A DNA stretch of 45,657 nucleotides. Source: Lentimicrobiaceae bacterium. Its GTDB lineage: Bacteria > Bacteroidota > Bacteroidia > Bacteroidales > F082. This document shows, piece by piece, positions 38,917 through 45,657 of the stretch (position 1 is its first letter; every line of letters starts with the position of its first letter). The DNA lies in NCBI GenBank assembly GCA_015061295.1, contig SUWU01000020.1, forward strand, positions 1-45,657, given 5' to 3'. Below the pieces are notes generated by a model. That model had not been told where the DNA came from. It did no database searches and worked only from the letters and a program-made list of their open reading frames with translations. The position numbers and the translations under genes are program-made.

Positions 38917-40217
38917 TATAATGAGTTTAACAGTTTTACATATTCAATGCTGAGATTTCTTCTTGAAAACTTCTCTACAGAGTCTTTATATGATGTAGTC
39001 AATTCATTATCAAGATATTTGTTATATAACGACAATAACTCGCTTTTCATCATTTCTTTATCGTCAAAATCTACATTGATACCTGTTTTAGTATCATATA
39101 ATATAGCAGCAGTATCGCCATCGGAAGGTCCTATAGAAAGAATTGGGCGACCAGAAGCCATGTACTCGAAAAGTTTTCCTGTAAGAACACTCTTAGAATT
39201 AGGAGTATTGTTAATAAATAGTAACAGAACCTGCGACTCTTTCTGTTTATCAATGACTTCTGAATGTGGGATATATGGAATTATCTCAACATAATTCTCA
39301 ATATTGTTTGTCTTTATTAAATCGACGACGCTTTGATCTATTTGTCCTATAAGTCTAATATCCAAGTCGTTGGCAAAGTCTTTGTTTTCTCTCACAAGTT
39401 CACTGACAGCCTCCCAGAAGACGATAGGATTTCTGTTAGCTCCGATAATTCCAATATGAGAGAGAGTAAATTTCTCAGTCTGCTTAACATCTGATTCTGT
39501 TTGATTTATATCAAAATCATAGCCGTTGGTGATTACATTTATATCTCTGCCACAGATTTTTCTAAGACCTTCAGCACAGCTATGTCCCACTGTAACAATA
39601 GCGTTTGCACTATCCAACACAGATTTTTCTAAACGATGATGTTTTTTATCAGCTAATTTGGTGAGACGTAAGTCGTTATAGAAATCGATGTCGGTCCAAG
39701 GATCGCGGAAGTCGGCAATCCAAGGAATGTTAAATTTTTTATGCAGTTCTTTAGCGATAAGATGCATTGAATGTGGCGGTCCTGTAGAAATTATCGCATC
39801 GACGGGATTGCTCTCTAAATATTTTTTAAGAAATCTCACAGAAGGTCTTATCCACCAACAACGAGCATCAGGAATAAATAAATTACCTCTTAACCAAACA
39901 CTTATATTCTCTTTCCACGAAGATTTCTTCTTTCCTTCATTGATAAAACCAGCTTTTATCTTCTCATCTTTCTTGATTCCGAGGAATTTCTTATAGAAAG
40001 AATAAGGCTCAACTATTTTACGTCTTAATATCTCGGCTTCAGGAGCGACATCTTTTTCCAACGACAAATCCTCTACAGGATATTCAGCTCCATCGGCGGT
40101 GTAAACGACAGGTTGCCAACCATTTTCTGGAAGATATTTCGACATCTTCAGCCAACGTTGTACGCCAGAACCACCCGATGGAGGCCAATAATATGTTATG
40201 ATTAAGACACGGTTCAT
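38916..40217 (-). CDS. Glycosyltransferase, GT4-like
   Basis: A 433-residue GT-B glycosyltransferase. I start it at 40217 because the family N-terminus MNRVLIITYYWPPSGGSGVQ begins there; the longer frame to 40250 adds residues encoded by a 7-bp repeat array. Other features are WIADFRDPWTDIDFY, the IVTVGHSCAEGL acceptor side, HIGIIGANRNP and the donor-side LFEYMASGRPILSIGP. This N-terminal pattern is frequent in Bacteroidota capsule and exopolysaccharide clusters. It lies between yfhO-type and GT4 genes in a leftward operon. Confidence 0.9.
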   Translation of the reverse strand: MNRVLIITYYWPPSGGSGVQRWLKMSKYLPENGWQPVVYTADGAEYPVEDLSLEKDVAPEAEILRRKIVEPYSFYKKFLGIKKDEKIKAGFINEGKKKSSWKENISVWLRGNLFIPDARCWWIRPSVRFLKKYLESNPVDAIISTGPPHSMHLIAKELHKKFNIPWIADFRDPWTDIDFYNDLRLTKLADKKHHRLEKSVLDSANAIVTVGHSCAEGLRKICGRDINVITNGYDFDINQTESDVKQTEKFTLSHIGIIGANRNPIVFWEAVSELVRENKDFANDLDIRLIGQIDQSVVDLIKTNNIENYVEIIPYIPHSEVIDKQKESQVLLLFINNTPNSKSVLTGKLFEYMASGRPILSIGPSDGDTAAILYDTKTGINVDFDDKEMMKSELLSLYNKYLDNELTTSYKDSVEKFSRRNLSIEYVKLLNSL

Positions 40218-40219
40218 TT

Positions 40220-40254
40220 CAATTGACAATTGACAATTTACAATTAACAATTAT
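40220..40254 (+). repeat. 7-bp array between the YfhO and glycosyltransferase genes (CAATTGA units)
   Basis: Five 7-bp units (CAATTGA twice, CAATTTA, CAATTAA, CAATTAT). It encodes the last residues of the YfhO protein and fills the gap to the next gene. Confidence 0.85.
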
Positions 40255-42703
40255 TATTTGTACAGTTTGATTTTCTGTATGTTACAACGATTGCGGTTAT
40301 TAAACCTAAAATTAATATCAATGATGAAATGAATTGTATTGTGTTGCCTACTTTCCATATCTTAGGTTCGTAGCGCATCATAATTTCATGATTACCAGCA
40401 GGGATGACAGCGGCTCTTAAGATATAGTCGGCTCTAATCAATGGAGATTCTTTTCCGTCGATCCACAATGTCCAGCCTTTGCTTGTCCATATCTCAGAGA
40501 AAATGACTAATTCATCTTTTGAAGAATTGAAGCTGTAAATCAATTCATTAGGTTTATATGAATCTAATCTTATCGTTCCAAGACTATTTGATGGTTTGAA
40601 CTCATTGATAACATTTTTAAACTCATCATTGATTATTGCAGTCTTTTTAACATCAGTATTTTCTATTGCTGCAATCTCTTCATTTGGTGTTGCAACCCAT
40701 TTAATATCAGATACAATCCAAGCATTTCCGAAAGCATCAGGATTTATGTTAGCGGCAGGCTTATTACCTTGAGGATATATCAGATATTTAGTATTCAACA
40801 TATTAAGCACATTCCAGAATCCGTTGCTTCCAACTTTATTGCCTCCGAGATAATGGTCTATAACATCCTGATAACGACGAAGTTTCGCACCATGATAACC
40901 ACCTATCGACTTATGGAAATATGATGTACTTGCATCATTAAAAGTATTCTTCGTCAAGTCCATCACTCTGTAATTCAACTCTTTATCTTGAAGAATCTGT
41001 TTGTCAATATCAGACATCACAAAAGGTTTCTCAGCACGACGTTTGTCGATGAAATTGTCGTTGTTGAGATAACGTTTGTTAATCGGGAACATATCAAATA
41101 TCACTAATGCAGCGAGTATTGCAAATGCAGCATTATTTTTCAATTTGCCGTTAATATTTATTAACAAGATGATAGCTGCGATGGTGATAAACAAGAAACT
41201 TCTTATTGCATCTTTTTGGAATATTGCCATACGGACCTTTTCCAATTCTGTTGCAAGAGCCTGATAAATAGCACCATCTTTTCCTGTACTTAATTGAGCA
41301 AATTGAGCAGCTTCGCCTTGACTGAGGAAATTGAAGAAAACGTCTGGAATGATGTAGAATAGGAGGCATAAACCTGCTGTTAATCCGAATGAGATGTACA
41401 GATAAATCTTATTTTTCTTTAAGCATTCTGGATTTCTGATTATTTCCGCGAGAGCGAGGAATGCCAATATCGGCATACATACTTCAGCTATAACGAGCGT
41501 CATTGAGACGGCTCTGAACTTATTATACATCGGGAAATAGTCGAGGAAGAAGTCGGTGAAGCCCATGAAGTTTTTGCCCCAACTCAATAATATTGAGAGG
41601 ATTGTAGCGATGAGTAGCACCCATTTTATTTTTCCTTTAACCACGAAGAGTCCGAGTACGAAGAGGAAGCACACTATTGCGCCTACATAAACAGGTCCAC
41701 TTGTGCCAGGTTGGTCGCCCCAGTAAGCGTTGTTTTGAGCTATTGTAGAGCGGAAGCGAGGACTTGCTTTTTCTAAGGCTGGATTATCGTTGCCTATGTA
41801 AGCTGAAGCGCCGCCTTTTGCATTGGGAATCATCAAGCTCCATGTCTCGCCAATACCGTAGCTCCACTGAGTTACGTAATCTCGGTCTAAGCCACGAGTC
41901 TGATTGCCAGTGTTTTCTGTAAGGACAGGCTTGCCGCGCATCGTTTCTTTTCCGAACTCATAGTTTGCATAAAGCGGAATAGTACTCGTAAGTACAGCTA
42001 AGATCGCAGCTACAGCGAGGAAGCTGCTCGCTTTAAAGAAAACATTAAATCTCTTATTACGAACAGCGTCAATGAGTTCTACTATGATGTAGATTAATAC
42101 TATGATAAATAGATAGTAGGTGATCTGAATGTGACCAGCCCTGATCTCCAAGGCGAGAGCTATTGCTGTTAATACCGCACCCCAAAGATATTTACCTTTG
42201 TAAGTCATTATGATACCTGCTATTACCGGTGCCATATAAGCCATCGCGACGGCTTTGGAGTTGTGACCAGCACCTATCACTATGAAAAGATAAGAAGTGA
42301 AGCCATAAGCGAGAGCGCCGATGAAACTAATCCAGATTTTGCAATCTAAGACGAGCAGTAAGATAAAAAATCCTAACATGCTAATAAACACAGAACCAAT
42401 AGGATGAGGAAATCCCAAATTGAGGATTTTATTGATATGATTCATCAGGTTAGAATTCTGTTTCACGCCGATATTCCATGTAGGCATTCCGCCGAACATT
42501 GAGTTTGTCCACAATGACTGTTCGCCTGTCTCTTCTCTAAATTGGTTGATTTCTTGAGACATACCTTTGAACATCTCAATATCGTGTTGTTTTATTCTTT
42601 TACCTTCAAGAATAGGAGAGAAGTAGATTAAAGTTATTGCAGCAAATGCAATGATGACGAATAATATTCCGAGAAATTGTTTGTTTTTAAAGATGTTGTT
42701 CAT
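40244..42703 (-). CDS. YfhO family membrane protein
   Basis: An 819-residue polytopic inner-membrane protein with about a dozen hydrophobic helices in the first two thirds and a large extracytoplasmic C-terminal domain. In Bacillus and Listeria, YfhO-type proteins belong to the GT-C-like enzymes that glycosylate lipoteichoic acid; in Bacteroidota their substrate is unknown. Visible features are the N-terminal helix IVIAFAAITLIYFSPILEGK followed by QHDIEMFKGM, the SMFGGMPTWNIG motif and the C-terminal WIDGKESPLIRADYILRAAV. The last few residues (NNNC) are encoded by a 7-bp repeat. It lies in the leftward operon between the beta-helix protein and two GT4 genes, suggesting lipid-linked glycan transfer at the envelope. 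Confidence 0.9.
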   Translation of the reverse strand: MNNIFKNKQFLGILFVIIAFAAITLIYFSPILEGKRIKQHDIEMFKGMSQEINQFREETGEQSLWTNSMFGGMPTWNIGVKQNSNLMNHINKILNLGFPHPIGSVFISMLGFFILLLVLDCKIWISFIGALAYGFTSYLFIVIGAGHNSKAVAMAYMAPVIAGIIMTYKGKYLWGAVLTAIALALEIRAGHIQITYYLFIIVLIYIIVELIDAVRNKRFNVFFKASSFLAVAAILAVLTSTIPLYANYEFGKETMRGKPVLTENTGNQTRGLDRDYVTQWSYGIGETWSLMIPNAKGGASAYIGNDNPALEKASPRFRSTIAQNNAYWGDQPGTSGPVYVGAIVCFLFVLGLFVVKGKIKWVLLIATILSILLSWGKNFMGFTDFFLDYFPMYNKFRAVSMTLVIAEVCMPILAFLALAEIIRNPECLKKNKIYLYISFGLTAGLCLLFYIIPDVFFNFLSQGEAAQFAQLSTGKDGAIYQALATELEKVRMAIFQKDAIRSFLFITIAAIILLININGKLKNNAAFAILAALVIFDMFPINKRYLNNDNFIDKRRAEKPFVMSDIDKQILQDKELNYRVMDLTKNTFNDASTSYFHKSIGGYHGAKLRRYQDVIDHYLGGNKVGSNGFWNVLNMLNTKYLIYPQGNKPAANINPDAFGNAWIVSDIKWVATPNEEIAAIENTDVKKTAIINDEFKNVINEFKPSNSLGTIRLDSYKPNELIYSFNSSKDELVIFSEIWTSKGWTLWIDGKESPLIRADYILRAAVIPAGNHEIMMRYEPKIWKVGNTIQFISSLILILGLITAIVVTYRKSNCTNNNC

Positions 42704-42728
42704 AATACAATTAACAATTTATATTTTT

Positions 42729-44321
42729 TTAATGAATAAATTTTACGTTTAATGTTTCTTTTTCTGTTTCAATGACTAAGAAATAAATATTATTATCTTT
42801 TTGTATTGATTTTATAAAATCCTTTAATGAAATCTCATTCATCCCAGAAGGCATCATTCCGTAATGTTTGCTGTACATCAACGAGCCTTTTTGATTATAT
42901 ATTTTTGCGTTGACATTTGATTTGTTTTTTAGGATAAACTCGCAGATAGAGTTTGAGTTTATAGGATTAGGATAGATGTTAATATTTTTGATATCAGTGT
43001 TAATTTCTTTTAAGGAAGTGGCGTCAGATTCATAGCAGCCCATATCTATTCTATCTCCTATAACTCGTGGATTTCCAGCGAGATCTGTTGGAGGTATTAT
43101 AAGACCTGTGGTATCGGCTGTTCCGCTGTTGATAGCAGGACTCTCATATGACAGTTGGAAGTTACGGTTAGCAGTGTCGATAAACAAAGGATCATCTTCT
43201 ATCATGGTTGCTTTGTCATATATAGTGATATTGCTATATCCATGAATTACTTTATATCCTCCTTCCAATACCGAGTGGTAAAACTCTGGTTCACAGTCGC
43301 TACCCCAGATAAAAATCTGCGAACCGTCGGTGACAGAACCGTGTTCACCATACCAATCGTTACCCCATATAATGCAATTCTTGAATATCGGACGAGCCTC
43401 ACTAAGAAACTGCAATGCTCCACCGCCAGCTGCGATACAATAATTGTTCGCCATAGTGACATTCTGTACTAAAGGAGACGATGTTGCCATAGCCATAGCG
43501 CCTCCGTAATGATATGCAATATTATTGTTGAACAAGATATTAGAAATCATAGTACTTAAATGATTGCTGCGTTGTATCCCCATGCCGCCAGCATTGACAG
43601 CATAATTATCCTCAAAAATAGCCTTATTTACATTGACGTTACAACTATCGAAATTGACACCGCCACCATAACACGACTCGCAATAATTATCATGGAAATA
43701 CATATCTTCCATCACCACGTCACATCTGAGAAACTGAAAACCACCACCGTGCATATATTCACCATCTCCGTTGTATCCAAGATTATCGTTGACTTCACAA
43801 TTTTTTATCTTAAAGTTAGAGTTTATTGCATATAAAGCTGCACCTTTCCCACTCGTGAAGTTATTGCTGAAAGTACAGTTGTTTATCTCTACATTATCTG
43901 TGTTAAAAAATCTTAACGCACCTCCATAACGATTGTCGTCAACAGCTTTGCCATAAGAGAAATGACAATATCGTAATCTTACAGTATTCTTAACATCTTG
44001 GAAAGTAATAGCATTCCAGCCTCCTTTGCCTGAGTCCCAGATGTGAAATCCTGTTGTGTCGGATACAGTGAAATAAATGGAATCGTTTGCGTTGCCGGCA
44101 GCCTCAAAAGTCCCTTTTACTAAGATGTTATAATAATCTTCGAAAATAACTTTAGAACCTTCTTTGATTGTCAATGATTTGTCCTCAGGAACAACGACAT
44201 CGCCAACAACAAATATTGTATCATAATTCCATACACCTTCTTGAATGCCAGATACATTAAGATTCTGAGAGCTTAGAATAAAAGGAAATAACAGAGTTAT
44301 AAATACAAATATCTTTCTCAT
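42729..44321 (-). CDS. Right-handed beta-helix protein with T9SS sorting domain
   Basis: A 530-residue secreted or surface-anchored protein. The signal peptide is MRKIFVFITLLFPFILSS, cleaved near QN; I start it at 44321 because the frame upstream to 44366 passes through the promoter. The body (about 40-420) is a parallel beta-helix of the polymorphic-outer-membrane type, with recurring NNCTFSNN, GGGVNFD and GGAMAMA words. A T9SS type A sorting domain is at the end (about 450-530; NINIYPNPINSNS and the final FLVIETEKETLNVKFIH). There are no obvious polysaccharide-lyase catalytic residues, so it may bind or display glycan. It is the first gene of the leftward operon with yfhO and two glycosyltransferases. 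Confidence 0.92.
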   Translation of the reverse strand: MRKIFVFITLLFPFILSSQNLNVSGIQEGVWNYDTIFVVGDVVVPEDKSLTIKEGSKVIFEDYYNILVKGTFEAAGNANDSIYFTVSDTTGFHIWDSGKGGWNAITFQDVKNTVRLRYCHFSYGKAVDDNRYGGALRFFNTDNVEINNCTFSNNFTSGKGAALYAINSNFKIKNCEVNDNLGYNGDGEYMHGGGFQFLRCDVVMEDMYFHDNYCESCYGGGVNFDSCNVNVNKAIFEDNYAVNAGGMGIQRSNHLSTMISNILFNNNIAYHYGGAMAMATSSPLVQNVTMANNYCIAAGGGALQFLSEARPIFKNCIIWGNDWYGEHGSVTDGSQIFIWGSDCEPEFYHSVLEGGYKVIHGYSNITIYDKATMIEDDPLFIDTANRNFQLSYESPAINSGTADTTGLIIPPTDLAGNPRVIGDRIDMGCYESDATSLKEINTDIKNINIYPNPINSNSICEFILKNKSNVNAKIYNQKGSLMYSKHYGMMPSGMNEISLKDFIKSIQKDNNIYFLVIETEKETLNVKFIH

Positions 44322-44343
44322 AAAAAAAATTAAATTGAACTTA

Positions 44344-44351
44344 CAAAGGTA
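44344..44351 (-). promoter_or_regulatory. -7 box of the beta-helix/YfhO/glycosyltransferase operon
   Basis: TACCTTTG on the minus strand, 22 bp upstream of the start codon at 44321. Confidence 0.6.
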
Positions 44352-44423
44352 ATCATTTTTTGGCAATAAAAACTGCCCTCATTATTTATTAGGTATTTTT
44401 GTCTTTGATATTGATTTTTCACT

Positions 44424-44431
44424 TATTTTTG
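44424..44431 (+). promoter_or_regulatory. -7 box of the YfaP-like gene
   Basis: TATTTTTG ends 24 bp before the ATG at 44456. A TTTG at 44404-44407 lies 16 bp upstream, somewhat closer than the usual -33 spacing. Confidence 0.5.
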
Positions 44432-44455
44432 TAGGTAAATTCAATACATAATATT

Positions 44456-45241
44456 ATGAAAAAATTACTTTTATTTTTAATCGTTTCTCTCCCTATGATG
44501 GTTTTTTCTCAGGTGGAAGGAAATATTGAAGACGACTTTAACAATATGTTTCAAGTACTTGAGGATGAGATGACTATCCATGAAGAAGGTGCTTTTACCT
44601 TGCGTTTTGCTGATGCGGAAGACGATAAACCGGTTCAGAATGCAACAATCACTATCAATAATATCGGAACCTTCACTACCAATGCAGAAGGCCTGGTGAG
44701 ATTCCCTGTTCAAGAAGATGGAAAATATCAGTTCTCTTTCAAGAAAGAAGGTTATATCCCTGCCGACATGACTTTTGAGATAGTGGCAGGAATGATTTAT
44801 TTCAACCGTTTTTCTGTCTCTAAAATGATGGACTTAGGTCAGATTCGTATTGTCTTGGATTGGAGTAATAATCCTTCTGACCTCGACCTTCATCTTGAAA
44901 AAGTAGGTCAGTATCACATCGCTTATCATCATAAAAGAGTCGCTGATGACCGTTCGGCGAGATTAGATCGCGACGATGTTGATGGCAACGGACCTGAGAC
45001 AATTACAATCACTGATGTTGATGACAATGCGACATACAATTGTTACGTCCATGACTTCTCTAATCGCAACAATCCAGATTCTAAGAAACTTTCGAAGTCA
45101 AAGGCAAGAATATCGGTATATCATAACAACAGATTAGAGTTTTACCTCGACGTCCCGACAAACAAAGAAGAAGGAACACGCTGGGACGCTTTCCAATTAG
45201 ACAAGAGCCTTTTCAAAAAACTTAATAGAATTGCGAATTAA
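44456..45241 (+). CDS. Secreted YfaP-like (DUF2135) protein with carboxypeptidase-like domain
   Basis: A 261-residue exported protein. The signal peptide (KLLLFLIVSLPMMVFSQ) is cleaved near residue 18. An acidic stretch is followed by a carboxypeptidase regulatory-like beta sandwich (about 43-115; KPVQNATITINNIGTFTTNA and the YQFSFKKEGYIPADM strand). The second half resembles DUF2135/YfaP: IRIVLDWSNNPSDLDLHLEK, then a histidine pair and DRDDVDGNGPETITI, which may bind Ca2+ through its Asp-rich loop. No lipobox and no T9SS sorting domain are visible, so it is probably periplasmic. It precedes the mutA gene by 43 bp, but the link may be chance. The function is unknown. Confidence 0.8.
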   Translation: MKKLLLFLIVSLPMMVFSQVEGNIEDDFNNMFQVLEDEMTIHEEGAFTLRFADAEDDKPVQNATITINNIGTFTTNAEGLVRFPVQEDGKYQFSFKKEGYIPADMTFEIVAGMIYFNRFSVSKMMDLGQIRIVLDWSNNPSDLDLHLEKVGQYHIAYHHKRVADDRSARLDRDDVDGNGPETITITDVDDNATYNCYVHDFSNRNNPDSKKLSKSKARISVYHNNRLEFYLDVPTNKEEGTRWDAFQLDKSLFKKLNRIAN

Positions 45242-45284
45242 TTAGTAATTGAAAGAATAATCAATAATTTTTAACATAAAAGAT

Positions 45285-45657
45285 ATGAGTAACAACAAAA
45301 AACTTTTTGAGGAATTTCCACAGGTGACAACCGAACAATGGGAAGCCGTCATTCAAAAAGATCTCAAAGGTGCTGACTACAACAAGAAACTTGTTTGGAA
45401 GACAGCTGAAGGTTTCTCGGTAAGACCTTACTATCGTGCTGAAGACCTTAATTCAATTACATGGAACAACGTGGAACCTAACCAGTTTCCATACGTTCGC
45501 GGTAACAAAACCAAAGGCAATGAATGGCTCATCTGCCAAGACATCAACGTCAAAGATTGCAAAGCCGCTAACGAAAAAGCATTAGACGCTATCAAGAGAG
45601 GCGCTAACGCTATCACTTTCCGCTTGGAATACGACAAACTCTACACCGACTTAGAAC
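45285..45657 (+). CDS. mutA: Methylmalonyl-CoA mutase small subunit, 5' end only
   Basis: The first 124 residues of the non-catalytic beta subunit of the B12-dependent mutase that interconverts succinyl-CoA and methylmalonyl-CoA, used by Bacteroidota to make propionate. The start MSNNKKLFEEFPQVTTEQWE, the KDLKGADYNKKLVWKTAEGF segment and VRPYYRAEDL are typical of the family. The gene runs off the right edge. No TAnnTTTG box was seen in the 43 bp between it and the YfaP-like gene, so read-through from upstream is possible. Confidence 0.93.
   Translation, partial: MSNNKKLFEEFPQVTTEQWEAVIQKDLKGADYNKKLVWKTAEGFSVRPYYRAEDLNSITWNNVEPNQFPYVRGNKTKGNEWLICQDINVKDCKAANEKALDAIKRGANAITFRLEYDKLYTDLE

Noticed and set aside
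42704-42728. Another 7-bp array between the beta-helix and YfhO genes
   Set aside because: Only about two ACAATTA-like units are present, too few to call.
1-45657. tRNA, rRNA or known riboswitch
   Set aside because: No T-loop pattern, rRNA segment or recognisable riboswitch core was found by eye. A covariance-model search was not possible here.

Overview
The window is a 45.7 kb chromosomal stretch of an AT-rich member of Bacteroidota, most likely an uncultured Bacteroidales-like lineage. The evidence is a SusC/SusD pair, two proteins with type IX secretion (T9SS) type A sorting domains, lipoproteins with Bacteroidota-style lipoboxes, a methylmalonyl-CoA mutase small subunit, and 14 matches to the Bacteroidota -7 promoter element TAnnTTTG just upstream of start codons. 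I see no rRNA, tRNA, CRISPR array, prophage or insertion sequence.

Layout. 1-2.4 kb: end of a nucleoside-recognition membrane protein, a small four-helix-bundle gene set between oppositely oriented 8-bp repeat arrays, and radA. 2.4-10.2 kb: a compact SusC-SusD-PNGase F operon. The third gene is a multidomain T9SS-exported protein that keeps the three catalytic acidic residues of peptide-N-glycosidase F, so the locus probably releases and takes up N-glycans or deglycosylated peptides. 10.2-15.4 kb: F-type ATP synthase genes atpBEFHAG without atpD/atpC. 15.5-20 kb: an RNase H with a viroplasmin-like domain and an unknown zinc-ribbon protein, then a leftward operon gpmA - phosphatase - TatD-type hydrolase - tcdA. 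19.8-28.2 kb: polysaccharide deacetylase, Ig-like lipoprotein, adenine deaminase, glutathione peroxidase, patatin, prolyl oligopeptidase and an unknown lipoprotein. 28.3-35 kb: metal handling, with a TonB receptor carrying a CxxC in its plug, a FeoA-FeoB fusion, a FeoB-associated Cys-rich peptide, and a Cu/Zn-efflux-type permease with an HMA domain. 35-44.3 kb: surface polysaccharide genes (nucleotide-sugar dehydrogenase, methyltransferase, LicD, two GT4 glycosyltransferases, YfhO) and a T9SS-sorted beta-helix protein. 44.4-45.7 kb: a secreted YfaP-like protein and the start of mutA.

The most unusual feature is a set of degenerate short tandem arrays spread through the window. Their units are almost strictly 6, 7 or 8 bp. 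The 8-bp arrays (CTRAG-type and GACTTGG-type) contain stop codons or sit between genes, and often form the last codons of genes. The 7-bp AGCCAAC array and the 6-bp arrays are stop-free and occur inside genes. The same peptide word (QQPTA) therefore appears in three unrelated proteins: RNase H, FeoAB and AtpG. A 68-bp stem-loop element (two near-identical copies plus one decayed relative) is linked to these arrays. Together these look like an active, uncharacterised repeat-generating process in this genome.
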